Shown here: positions 25,838 to 32,243 of the stretch, piece after piece
Numbering within the stretch: position 1 is the stretch's first letter
Layout of the letters: each line of letters opens with the position of its first letter
IMG/VR virus record: IMGVR_UViG_3300008450_000054
Span: 1 to 52,067 of that record
Length of the DNA stretch: 52,067 nucleotides
Direction: 5' to 3' (one strand)
From: a virus
Notes under the pieces: model-generated
Told to the model about the DNA's origin: nothing
Seen by the model: the letters and a program-made list of their open reading frames with translations, nothing else
Database searches by the model: none
Position numbers and translations under genes: made by a program

Positions 25838-26032
25838 ATGAATAACCAAACATTTTGTAATGGATTTGACTGTCCATTAAAAGATTCTTGTTATAGATTT
25901 ACATCTAAATACAGGAAACCAACTGAATATCATTTTATTACAGCTCCATATGATAATGGTAGTTGTGATTATTATACAACAAGAACTCATACCAAATACT
26001 ATGTCAAAGAAAGACTTCAAAAATCTATGTAA
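25838..26032 (+). CDS. Small Cys-containing protein
   Basis: A 64-residue protein with four cysteines (TFCNGFDCPLKDSCYRF, GSCDYY), a spacing that could bind a metal. It is basic and aromatic-rich. It overlaps the next gene by 32 bases. Function unknown. Confidence 0.5.
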   Translation: MNNQTFCNGFDCPLKDSCYRFTSKYRKPTEYHFITAPYDNGSCDYYTTRTHTKYYVKERLQKSM

Positions 26033-26171
26033 TCGTGCTGGAATAGATTGTCACTATTCTGGTAATGAAAAAACTATGTACTTAGCAGGTACAGAAAAAT
26101 ATTACCTTGAAAACTTCATCAAAAGAGTTTCTCAAGGGGAGAGACCTAATTTTAACATTAAAATTGATTAA
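26001..26171 (+). CDS. Hypothetical small basic protein
   Basis: A 56-residue protein starting at the ATG at 26001 (MSKKDFKNLCNRAG). An in-frame ATG 51 bases upstream would add a hydrophobic stretch that is only the shadow of the neighbouring gene. Alpha/beta character, no motif. It precedes another small gene by two bases. Confidence 0.5.
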   Translation: MSKKDFKNLCNRAGIDCHYSGNEKTMYLAGTEKYYLENFIKRVSQGERPNFNIKID

Positions 26172-26173
26172 TT

Positions 26174-26332
26174 ATGGCTGAAGAAATTCAAATCTTTGAA
26201 TACACAAAGAATGGTATTAAAATGGTATCACCCTCAAAAATGTGGGCTAGATGGTCACACAGAAACAGACGGTATACCAGACCAATGGATACTCCCCACA
26301 ATATTTTTAAGGGGAAAATAAAATTGCCTTGA
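26174..26332 (+). CDS. Small Trp/Arg-rich protein (52 residues)
   Basis: A 52-residue reading frame starting MAEEIQIFEYTKNG, two bases after the preceding stop. The second half is strongly basic and aromatic (MWARWSHRNRRYTRPMD), which suggests nucleic-acid binding. The tight spacing supports it as a real gene. Confidence 0.5.
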   Translation: MAEEIQIFEYTKNGIKMVSPSKMWARWSHRNRRYTRPMDTPHNIFKGKIKLP

Positions 26333-26482
26333 ATTGCTATAATAGTTAGCAGTTAGGTGAAATTTGAGTAGCTATGATATATTCAAAAACCCACGTTCAT
26401 TATAATATACTCAGAATTACTCTATTACTTTAATTAATTTAATTATTAACAAGTAATTTTATTTAAACGGGTGTTGTGTGGG

Positions 26483-26510
26483 GGTAGGTTATGGGTTCCT
26501 ACCTTTTTTA
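26483..26510 (+). terminator. Rho-independent terminator
   Basis: GGTAGG (26483-26488) pairs with CCTACC (26498-26503) over a 9-base loop and is followed by six T. It ends the early transcript carrying the small genes from 25.8 to 26.3 kb. The remaining stretch 26333-26480 shows no gene. Confidence 0.85.
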
Positions 26511-26540
26511 TTTGATTATTAACTTTAAATCTTTATAAAC

Positions 26541-26861
26541 ATGAAAAAAATCTTCGGATTAATGTTTGTACTATTATGTGCATTAAATACAAATGCTCAG
26601 GTAGTAAAAGCATCTCCTGTACATGGTTTTGATGAGCCAGTATATGGAGTAATGTATGAGGTTGTACCTCATTACATTTGTAGCGATAATATCAATACAA
26701 TCATCTTTGAAGTGCCTGTTACAGAGGATTATTACCATTCAGTAACAGAGGGTCAAGTTGTAACTAGTTGGTTTAGAACACTTGATAATCAAGTGTATAC
26801 AGCTAGTGTACCGCATCATTGGAAACTTAAAATAATACGAAAAAGGATATGGAGCAAATAA
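26541..26861 (+). CDS. Secreted protein, hypothetical
   Basis: A 106-residue protein with a signal peptide (MKKIFGLMFVLLCALNTNA, cut before QVV, a typical Bacteroidota site). The mature part of about 87 residues is beta-rich with one cysteine. It is the first gene after a terminator. A periplasmic role such as superinfection exclusion or envelope change is possible; family not recognised. Confidence 0.6.
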   Translation: MKKIFGLMFVLLCALNTNAQVVKASPVHGFDEPVYGVMYEVVPHYICSDNINTIIFEVPVTEDYYHSVTEGQVVTSWFRTLDNQVYTASVPHHWKLKIIRKRIWSK

Positions 26862-27034
26862 ATGGCCAAATAATAGATATGGTTATATTAGCCATAACTT
26901 TCTTGTTCCTAACACTTTGGTTATTAATAATAGTGTTTGCACACCATTATTATATCAGAGAAAAAGGTTTCCAAATGTTTGAATTGGAAGAGTATAAAGA
27001 AAAAACTAAAAACCAATTAAATCGAGATGCGTAA
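26849..27034 (+). CDS. Small single-pass membrane protein
   Basis: A 61-residue protein with one strong transmembrane helix (MVILAITFLFLTLWLLIIVF) and a charged cytoplasmic tail. It overlaps the secreted-protein gene by 13 bases and the next gene by 8 bases. Function unknown. Confidence 0.5.
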   Translation: MEQINGQIIDMVILAITFLFLTLWLLIIVFAHHYYIREKGFQMFELEEYKEKTKNQLNRDA

Positions 27035-27299
27035 AACAAGACATATTCAATTACCTGGATCAAATAGTCACAAAGGCTATTTTACTAACAAGGATGTTAG
27101 AAAAATTCAAGGGAACTATAACAAACATATTGAGATATTTTCTGAAAAGACTTTATCTGAATTGGAGGTTATAGAAGAATCTAAAGTATATGAAGGTAAG
27201 AAATTATCTTCATCATCATTTCAAGCGTTAACAGATAGTATATTCTTTAAAAAATATAAAACTCAAAAAGATGAGAAAGAACAACAACCAACAGAATAG
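27027..27299 (+). CDS. Hypothetical small basic protein
   Basis: A 90-residue, Lys-rich, soluble protein with no recognised motif. It shares 29 bases with the next gene in another frame. Its basic N-terminus (MRKTRHIQLPGSNSHKGYF) suggests nucleic-acid or ribosome contact, but that is speculative. Confidence 0.45.
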   Translation: MRKTRHIQLPGSNSHKGYFTNKDVRKIQGNYNKHIEIFSEKTLSELEVIEESKVYEGKKLSSSSFQALTDSIFFKKYKTQKDEKEQQPTE

Positions 27300-27498
27300 G
27301 TTCCAATTCCTTGCTAAGGAAGGAACTTCTAAAGCTGTTACTAGTGATGATAATTTCATGGTAGCAGAGAGGTTAAGAATGCCTAAACAGGTCAAAAAAA
27401 TTCAAACAAGCCGTTCTAATGAAGAGCGTAAAATGTTTAGAAAATTATCTAAACAACATTTGTTGGAAAATAAAACTGTTTTGAAATTCTCAGAATAA
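27271..27498 (+). CDS. Hypothetical small basic protein
   Basis: A 75-residue, very basic helical protein (KKIQTSRSNEERKMFRKLSK). No motif recognised. It is the last protein gene before the tmRNA and could share its transcript, since no terminator is seen between them. Confidence 0.45.
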   Translation: MRKNNNQQNRFQFLAKEGTSKAVTSDDNFMVAERLRMPKQVKKIQTSRSNEERKMFRKLSKQHLLENKTVLKFSE

Positions 27499-27571
27499 CA
27501 TATAACTAAGGTAAAAAATCAAAGTGGTGTAAACCTCCCGACTATAGCGGGATAAGCACGTGGTTATTATC

Positions 27572-27896
27572 GGGCCTAACGGGTATCGATTGCATATAGT
27601 AAGTAATTAAATCAGCCGTGTATTTGCAAATACTACACGTTAATACAGATTTGTAACAATTTAGACGGAAACTCAAATGTTCCCTTTACTTTTGAAGATG
27701 CTATGTCATTAGTAGAAAGTAACGAAGCTTCTCTTGTAGAAGTAGCTGCGTAAAAGCTAACCACAATTCCGATTTTCTTATTTAAGGGTTAAAACAAATA
27801 AGATGGTGGAGTGTCTCTGAATCTGAGGCCCTATTAAGCTGTATAAATTTAATTATTTGCATGTGTAAGACGGGAGTTCGACTCTCCCTAGGTCCA
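27572..27896 (+). ncRNA. ssrA: Phage-encoded tmRNA with long tag
   Basis: The ends form the tRNA-like domain: GGGCCTA (27572-27578) pairs with TAGGTCC (27889-27895), with T-arm GGGAG-TTCGACT-CTCCC. P2 is visible: TTGCATA with TGTGTAA, then AAGTAATTAAAT with ATTTAATTATTT (12 pairs). Between them the tag frame starts at GGA (27667) in the Bacteroidota position (after TTTAGAC) and stops at TAA (27751-27753). It encodes 28 residues, beginning G-N-S-N-V-P and ending L-V-E-V-A-A. Cellular Bacteroidota tags are about 9 residues (GENNYALAA). tmRNA with SmpB rescues stalled ribosomes and tags the product for proteolysis. CCA is not encoded. Confidence 0.9.
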
Positions 27897-27917
27897 CAAA
27901 TTTAAAACTACATTATT

Positions 27918-28184
27918 ATGAATAAACAAACAGAATATTATAAATTAGCTGAAAAGATAGACAATAATATTGATGGTATATGGTATTGTTGCGATGACTT
28001 ACCTGAAATTGAAAGTAGGAAGTTTCATAATATGTTTTGTCCACATTTAGATGGTAGTCAGTTTTTTAAACCACTTATATATGCTTGGATGGGTCAACCA
28101 TTCCATTTAAGTACAACTAAAGAGGATAACGAACATAGAATAATTGCATTATTATTAATGCATGAAATGGAAATAAATCCATAA
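27918..28184 (+). CDS. Hypothetical protein between tmRNA and tRNA-Leu
   Basis: An 88-residue soluble protein with four cysteines and several histidines (WYCCDDLPEI, MFCPHLDG). It might bind a metal, but the spacing matches no family I know. It lies 21 bases after the tmRNA and six before a tRNA, so the transcript must be processed on both sides. Confidence 0.5.
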   Translation: MNKQTEYYKLAEKIDNNIDGIWYCCDDLPEIESRKFHNMFCPHLDGSQFFKPLIYAWMGQPFHLSTTKEDNEHRIIALLLMHEMEINP

Positions 28185-28190
28185 ATTAAT

Positions 28191-28275
28191 GCCTCAGTGG
28201 TGAAACTGGTATACACGAGACACTTAAAATGTCTTAACCCAAAAGGTTGTGGAGGTTCAAATCCTCTCTGAGGTA
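28191..28275 (+). tRNA. tRNA-Leu (anticodon TAA)
   Basis: Class II cloverleaf: acceptor GCCTCAG with CTGAGGT, D-loop AAACTGGTA, anticodon arm AGACA-CTTAAAA-TGTCT with anticodon TAA, variable arm AACC-CAAAA-GGTT, T-arm GGAGG-TTCAAAT-CCTCT. All canonical. CCA is not fully encoded. It reads UUA, a frequent codon in this AT-rich genome. Confidence 0.9.
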
Positions 28276-28276
28276 C

Positions 28277-28546
28277 ATGGAAGTAAATTATTATAATAGA
28301 TACAATGATAAACTTGTATTTAAACAAACTGATGAAGAAACTGTAGTACTTGAGGGTGCAAAATATTTTAGAGTAGGATACGATACAGATGATAAAACTA
28401 TAGAATTTGTAGATCCTAGTGGAGGACCTTATTTAAATGTAGGTACAAATCTAAGATTTATATTTCAAAACTTTAAAGATATCTATATTACCAAAATAGA
28501 TATTAATAAAGATGTTATAATATTTACAGTTAAAACTGATAGCTAG
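28277..28546 (+). CDS. Hypothetical protein, beta-rich
   Basis: The first ATG after the tRNA-Leu (28277) is taken as the start; an upstream frame would run through the tRNA. The 89-residue product is predicted all-beta (VFKQTDEETVVLEGAKYFRV). No motif recognised. Confidence 0.5.
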   Translation: MEVNYYNRYNDKLVFKQTDEETVVLEGAKYFRVGYDTDDKTIEFVDPSGGPYLNVGTNLRFIFQNFKDIYITKIDINKDVIIFTVKTDS

Positions 28547-28558
28547 ACTGTTAAATAT

Positions 28559-28632
28559 GGGCTTTTAGCTCAATTGGTTAGAGCAACAGACTCATAATCT
28601 GTAGGTCATTGGTTCGATTCCAATAAGGCCCA
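28559..28632 (+). tRNA. tRNA with CAT anticodon (Met or lysidine-modified Ile)
   Basis: Canonical cloverleaf: acceptor GGGCTTT/AAGGCCC, D-arm with AATTGGTTA loop, anticodon arm ACAGA-CTCATAA-TCTGT, T-arm ATTGG-TTCGATT-CCAAT, discriminator A. Anticodon CAT may mean elongator Met, or Ile(AUA) if the C is modified to lysidine; the AUA-rich genome makes the latter attractive. Initiator features (1-72 mismatch) are absent. Confidence 0.88.
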
Positions 28633-28658
28633 CTAGTAACAATTTAATCTTTAATAAT

Positions 28659-28844
28659 ATGGTATCAAGAACTGTTGAAGTAAATGTATCATTAGCAAGA
28701 AAATTGTTAAAATATAAGATACAAATTAAAGTAAATAACAAATGGTATGACTTTAAAGTTCATAAAGTTGTTAAACTATTTGATAACAAATACCATGCTA
28801 ATAATTATGGTAAACAATTAAATCCAAATCACATAGAACTATGA
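28659..28844 (+). CDS. Hypothetical small basic protein
   Basis: A 61-residue, Lys-rich protein, beta-rich in the middle (YKIQIKVNNKWYDFKVHK). No motif. It overlaps the next gene by four bases (ATGA), indicating coupled translation of the run 28.66-29.48 kb. Confidence 0.5.
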   Translation: MVSRTVEVNVSLARKLLKYKIQIKVNNKWYDFKVHKVVKLFDNKYHANNYGKQLNPNHIEL

Positions 28845-29149
28845 CAATTGCTGAACAAATTAAAACAGATTATCCTAAATCATGGGAAAAATTTAGAAAT
28901 TATCTAAGAACATCTTATGAATTTTGGGAAAACGAAACTTCTGATAAAACATTATGGTTTTGTGAGAGAGATTTTAAAATACAATTAGGTTTCTATCTTG
29001 ATTACTTTGATAATATAGGTATATTAAAAAAGCAAATTAAAGATAAAGATTTTCCTAAAGAATGCGATGATGCATCAACATCAATTGAGTATTTCTACCA
29101 TTTTGTGATATTTGTATTTACAGTACTAGAAAAAGAATTTGAATCATGA
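28841..29149 (+). CDS. Hypothetical helical protein
   Basis: A 102-residue protein, helical and aromatic-rich (YPKSWEKFRNYLRTSYEFWENE). It is coupled by ATGA overlaps to genes on both sides. Function unknown. Confidence 0.5.
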   Translation: MTIAEQIKTDYPKSWEKFRNYLRTSYEFWENETSDKTLWFCERDFKIQLGFYLDYFDNIGILKKQIKDKDFPKECDDASTSIEYFYHFVIFVFTVLEKEFES

Positions 29150-29478
29150 ATACCTACAAAGGAAAATTACTAACTTCAATGTCTTATAAAGAGATTTTAC
29201 AAGGCATTAATGAATTAAATTTCAGAAAAAATGAAAGACCTTTAACTAACGACGAGAAGAAAGAACATTACAATCTCGTATCAGAGATGAACATTAGATC
29301 TTATGAGGCTAAGCTTTATAAGAAAAATTTGAAAAATCTTGGAAACATATCAAGACCTAAATATAATAGAATTGTACAATTATGTGATTTTATTATTGGT
29401 GATATGTTTAAATTGAAAAATGACCAAGAATTCGCATTGAACAGTAAACCATTTGAAAAAATTAAACAAATTATCTAA
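29146..29478 (+). CDS. Hypothetical helical basic protein
   Basis: A 110-residue basic helical protein with no recognised motif. It is the last of three overlapping small genes and precedes the larger protein at 29.49 kb by 12 bases. Confidence 0.5.
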   Translation: MNTYKGKLLTSMSYKEILQGINELNFRKNERPLTNDEKKEHYNLVSEMNIRSYEAKLYKKNLKNLGNISRPKYNRIVQLCDFIIGDMFKLKNDQEFALNSKPFEKIKQII

Positions 29479-29490
29479 AACAAAATTATC

Positions 29491-30108
29491 ATGAACACAG
29501 TAAATTCAGGAAATGCGCAAACCATGAACATGGGAGATTCTATTCTTACAATTGTAAGAAAAATTAACAAAGATCGTAAAGATCCTTCTAAAGGATTTAA
29601 CTTTCAAATTGAAGTAAGGGAGAAAGTTGCTGAAACATCTCTTTTAGCATTGTTTAATCCTACTGATGATCGTATCATCAAACCTAAAGCACAACCAGCT
29701 TGGGCTATGATTGAACCTGAAACATTTAAACAACTGTTTAATATTGATGATGCTACATTTGAAAGGGTAAATAACTTACCTGTTTCTACTGGCGTTAAAG
29801 AATTGAAAGAAAATGTACATTTTGTTACATTAAATATCCTCAATCCAACTGTAAATGGTAACAGGTTGAGAGTACAAATTACTGAGTCTACTGAGAAATC
29901 AAGTGAGGATCAGAAGTCTAAGGTTAACCCTGCTACTGGTGTAGTTCTTACTCACCAAGGTAAACCTATCTATAGGACTACTACAATTGTATTGTACAAT
30001 CCTAAACCATTTGCTCCATTGGCAGCAGATAAGGTAGAGTTACCTCTTGAAGTTGTAGGTGCAGCTCCAGCTATGACTCCTAATGTAGCAGCTGCGGCAG
30101 CTCGTTAA
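29491..30108 (+). CDS. Conserved-looking phage protein, possibly DNA-binding
   Basis: A 205-residue soluble protein. The body is beta-rich (IEVREKVAETSLLAL, FVTLNILNPT, RLRVQITEST), suggesting an OB-like or similar fold, and the C-terminus is Ala-rich and flexible (VAAAAAR). Its size, own terminator and clean A-rich leader suggest high expression. It could be an ssDNA- or RNA-binding protein, but unlike the SSB at 50.1 kb it has no acidic C-terminal tip. Assignment open. Confidence 0.5.
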   Translation: MNTVNSGNAQTMNMGDSILTIVRKINKDRKDPSKGFNFQIEVREKVAETSLLALFNPTDDRIIKPKAQPAWAMIEPETFKQLFNIDDATFERVNNLPVSTGVKELKENVHFVTLNILNPTVNGNRLRVQITESTEKSSEDQKSKVNPATGVVLTHQGKPIYRTTTIVLYNPKPFAPLAADKVELPLEVVGAAPAMTPNVAAAAAR

Positions 30109-30134
30109 GTTAAATTCAATTAGCGTTGCTTTTC

Positions 30135-30167
30135 GGGTAGTACATCAATCGGTGTACTACCCTTTTT
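30135..30167 (+). terminator. Rho-independent terminator abutting tRNA-Gln
   Basis: GGGTAGTACA (30135-30144) pairs perfectly with TGTACTACCC (30153-30162), followed by TTTTT. The tRNA-Gln begins at the very next base after the T-run, so either the tRNA is made by read-through or it has its own start. Confidence 0.9.
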
Positions 30168-30238
30168 AGTCCAATGATGTAATGGTAGCATCGCAGATTT
30201 TGAGTCTGCTTGTTTAGGTTCGAATCCTAATTGGACAA
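30168..30238 (+). tRNA. tRNA-Gln (anticodon TTG)
   Basis: Cloverleaf with anticodon arm GCAGA-TTTTGAG-TCTGC (anticodon TTG), D-arm ATGT/GCAT, T-arm TTAGG-TTCGAAT-CCTAA, and acceptor GTCCAA/TTGGAC. The terminal pair is A-A, and a weak first pair is typical of tRNA-Gln. CCA is not encoded. Confidence 0.85.
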
Positions 30239-30241
30239 CTA

Positions 30242-30331
30242 AAAACACAGGCTAGAGTACCCACACAGCGGTGAGGTGGGCTAAGTAAGATACAATTTCT
30301 CGGAGCTGGAAGTAGAATGCTTTAGAATGTG
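30242..30331 (+). ncRNA. Small structured RNA after tRNA-Gln
   Basis: A 90-base non-coding element closed by AAACAC with GTGTTT, containing CCCAC/GTGGG. No T-loop motif, so it is not a tRNA. It lies between tRNA-Gln and the gene at 30355. Confidence 0.35.
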
Positions 30332-30354
30332 TTTAATAACAAAATATTAATTAT

Positions 30355-30579
30355 ATGAAATCAAATTATAGAATTAAAGTAGTAAAAAAGGGTAATTTAA
30401 CTTTATATTACCCCCAAATAAAAAAGTGGTATGGTTGGTGTTATCTTTATAAAAGAAAATATGGTTTGAATCTTGAAATTTATTTTATAACTGAACAAGA
30501 AGCTGAAAGATATATTATAAAAGATATATACTTTAAAAAGAAACCTGAAGTAAGTTATATTAACTACCCAAAATCATAA
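30355..30579 (+). CDS. Hypothetical small basic protein
   Basis: A 74-residue, very basic, Tyr-rich protein (YYPQIKKWYGWCYLYKRKYG), possibly nucleic-acid binding. It lies between two groups of tRNA genes. No family recognised. Confidence 0.5.
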   Translation: MKSNYRIKVVKKGNLTLYYPQIKKWYGWCYLYKRKYGLNLEIYFITEQEAERYIIKDIYFKKKPEVSYINYPKS

Positions 30580-30797
30580 AAACAGCTACTGATTAATACT
30601 AAACAATAACAAATACGTGGATTAAGTTACCTAATGGGTCTTTAAAAAGATGGTTTGTTATCTCACAGTCTAAGATGTGAGTGGTTTAGGTTAGTTATAT
30701 ATAATTCAAAATTGCCGTGTAGAGCTATCACTTTACAGGGAAGATGATTTGTATTACCACTTAGAGGGCAGTAGTTGTTTTTTATTAATAATTAAAA
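30580..30797 (+). other. Non-coding gap before tRNA-like cluster
   Basis: No supported gene. A clear hairpin CTCACA/TGTGAG (30662-30681) and a longer-range TTAGGT/ACCTAA pairing are seen, so the stretch may be a transcribed leader of the tRNA-like cluster. Frames crossing it on either strand continue through tRNA sequences and are rejected. Confidence 0.4.
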
Positions 30798-30876
30798 AGG
30801 GAAGGTCGAAGTACAAGACGCATGGTAAAGTAGGGCGGAAAATCCTACGAGATAGTTTGAATCTATCACTTCCCTC
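30798..30876 (+). tRNA. tRNA-like element, degenerate
   Basis: A 7-pair end helix AGGGAAG (30798-30804) with CTTCCCT (30869-30875), a T-arm-like GATAG-TTTGAAT-CTATC and an anticodon-like hairpin GTAGGG-CGGAAAA-TCCTAC. If the loop is read as an anticodon loop, GAA (Phe) would be preceded by G and not by the universal U33. The D-arm is poor. It shares AAGACGCA and GGGCGGAAA with the next tRNA, so it may be a decayed or specialised paralogue. Confidence 0.5.
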
Positions 30877-30886
30877 TTTAAAACAA

Positions 30887-30987
30887 GGTCGGGTGGCGGA
30901 ATTGGTAAGACGCAGCTCTATAAACGGGCGGAAAGCAATAACATTGAAAATCGCTTCCAAATACAGGTTCGATTCCTGTCCCGACCA
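30887..30987 (+). tRNA. tRNA-Leu-like with abnormal anticodon loop and very long variable arm
   Basis: Acceptor GGTCGGG/CCCGACC, the Leu-type D-arm GCGGAATTGGTAAGACGC and T-arm ACAGG-TTCGATT-CCTGT are canonical. The anticodon arm is not: GCTC-TATAAAC-GGGC gives TAA at the anticodon position (Leu) but A where U33 is universal, and only four pairs. The variable arm (GGAAAGC...GCTTCC) spans about 29 bases, longer than usual for class II tRNAs. Possibly a tRNA changed to escape anticodon nucleases, or a decoy. Confidence 0.65.
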
Positions 30988-30992
30988 CGGCA

Positions 30993-31067
30993 ACCGAGTT
31001 GGTGTAATTGGTAACATGGTAGCTTCCGGTACGCTATCAGATGCGGGTTCGACTCCCGCACTCGGTT
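30993..31067 (+). tRNA. tRNA with expanded 9-base anticodon loop, Gly(TCC)-like
   Basis: Perfect acceptor ACCGAGT/ACTCGGT, D-arm GTGT/ACAT, T-arm GCGGG-TTCGACT-CCCGC, discriminator T. The anticodon stem GTAGC/GCTAT encloses nine bases, TTCCGGTAC, instead of seven. U73 and TTCC point to Gly (TCC); Arg (CCG) is an alternative reading. Loops of 8-9 bases are known from frameshift-suppressor tRNAs. Confidence 0.65.
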
Positions 31068-31091
31068 CAGAAACAACTAAAACTAAACAAC

Positions 31092-31598
31092 ATGGAACAA
31101 CAAGAATGGCAACCACAGTTCGGTGATCATGTGCATCACAGAGATAAAGGAGATGGTATAATTGATAAAGTTGATTTAAACGGTGATATACCATATAGAA
31201 TCAAACTTATTAACGGGAATCATTGGTGGTGTTTTGCATCAACACTCCGCCTCATCAGCCGAGCCGAGAATCCCACCGACACATGGACTCCGAAGTGGGG
31301 CGAGGAGGTTGAGGCAATGTGTTATACCGGAATCAAAAAAGTTGCATATTATATAGGTAATAATCCTGATCCGAGAACAAAGGATAAATATCCTCATATC
31401 TGCATCAGCAGTCAATCCTTAGCTTGTGAAGTTGGTGCGTACCAACACATCCGCCCCATCCCAAAGCCCAAGACGCTGAGGGAGGAGGTGCTTGAATGGG
31501 CAAAAGAGAACGGATGTTCTTTGACTTGCGATTCAAAAATAAAATTACGCATTATCCTCGACCGTCACGAGAAAGGAGACAGCAATGAATTTGTCTAA
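31092..31598 (+). CDS. Hypothetical cassette protein, mosaic base composition
   Basis: Start at the ATG at 31092, after the last tRNA; an upstream frame would run through it. The 168-residue protein has two similar beta-rich halves (WQPQFGDHVHHRD; WTPKWGEEVEAMC), like short SH3- or KOW-like units, and a helical end (LREEVLEWAKENG). GC-rich stretches (31231-31320, 31441-31500) alternate with AT-rich ones within the gene. First gene of the foreign-looking cassette. Confidence 0.6.
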   Translation: MEQQEWQPQFGDHVHHRDKGDGIIDKVDLNGDIPYRIKLINGNHWWCFASTLRLISRAENPTDTWTPKWGEEVEAMCYTGIKKVAYYIGNNPDPRTKDKYPHICISSQSLACEVGAYQHIRPIPKPKTLREEVLEWAKENGCSLTCDSKIKLRIILDRHEKGDSNEFV

Positions 31599-31755
31599 TA
31601 TAATTTGTTTATTACTTGCTATTTTACTGCTACTAAAAGTATTTGTGTATTTTGTAGCGTATGAAACACAGCCTACTAATATTGAGGTATTAATCATTTT
31701 ATTTAGTGCAATTATGTCAACAACTAATGATAAGAAAGGATGTCAAGATGAGTAA
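31585..31755 (+). CDS. Small membrane protein (56 residues)
   Basis: MNLSNIICLLLAILLLLKVF... has one strong and one weaker hydrophobic helix. The preceding AAAGGAGACAGCA is a proper Shine-Dalgarno, rare in this phage. Its ends overlap the neighbouring genes. Unknown function; cassette member. Confidence 0.5.
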   Translation: MNLSNIICLLLAILLLLKVFVYFVAYETQPTNIEVLIILFSAIMSTTNDKKGCQDE

Positions 31756-32095
31756 GTTAATCAAAGCCAACCTCGACCGAATGGTGGAGGCGGTAGTCGC
31801 TAATAGTACAAAGTATGATTTTATGCCAACTACAATATGCATAAAAGAAGAACACATCCGCACCGCCCTTGAGCAGTTTGTGGTGGAGGAGGATGTAGAA
31901 TTAACACCTGAAAAAGCCCGTCAACTTACAGTATCAGAAGCGGAAGGGTTGATGCAGATGTACAATAAGATGCTAAGAGAAAAGCATGAAGCCGTTAATG
32001 AAGCGGAAGAAGTAAAAATGAAATTAAGAAAAATAACCGATTTCCTGCATTCGATATTAGTACCCACCCCAACGAAAGGAGGCTCAAATGGATAG
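31748..32095 (+). CDS. Hypothetical helical cassette protein
   Basis: The ATG at 31748 (MSKLIKANLDRMVEAVV) is chosen because it follows an AAAGGATGTC ribosome-binding site and overlaps the preceding stop. The 115-residue product is helical and acidic, with a coiled-coil-like middle (LMQMYNKMLREKHEAVNEAEEV). GC-rich ends and AT-rich centre, as in its neighbours. Confidence 0.55.
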   Translation: MSKLIKANLDRMVEAVVANSTKYDFMPTTICIKEEHIRTALEQFVVEEDVELTPEKARQLTVSEAEGLMQMYNKMLREKHEAVNEAEEVKMKLRKITDFLHSILVPTPTKGGSNG

Positions 32096-32243
32096 CCTTG
32101 ACAAAGTGATTAAGGATATGGAGGAAGAGATGAAATCTTTGAATATAAAATTAAGGATACCGTCTATTAGGGTTCTATACAAATACCTCACCCGCCTCAA
32201 AGCGTTGCGGGAAATGTCGAACGATAAACAAGAAACAAAATGA
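32088..32243 (+). CDS. Very small helical protein (51 residues)
   Basis: MDSLDKVIKDMEEEMKSLNI... is preceded by a textbook AAAGGAGG ribosome-binding site seven bases before the ATG. Amphipathic helices, basic C-terminal half. It overlaps both neighbours (eight bases upstream; ATGA downstream). Confidence 0.55.
   Translation: MDSLDKVIKDMEEEMKSLNIKLRIPSIRVLYKYLTRLKALREMSNDKQETK

Noticed and set aside
27667-27753. Tag frame as an independent short gene or a 3' exon
   Set aside because: It has no proper start and lies inside a tmRNA fold with matched acceptor, P2 and T-arm.
28094-28327. Minus-strand frame opposite tRNA-Leu
   Set aside because: Contains RGFEPPQPFGL, the reverse reading of a tRNA, and lies antisense to two genes.
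30749-31126. Open frame of about 125 codons on the plus strand
   Set aside because: It runs through three tRNA-like elements; its apparent coding is the translation of tRNA arms.
30754-31194. Open frame of about 146 codons on the minus strand
   Set aside because: Antisense to the tRNA cluster, with typical reverse-translated tRNA text (e.g. SGQESNLYLE).
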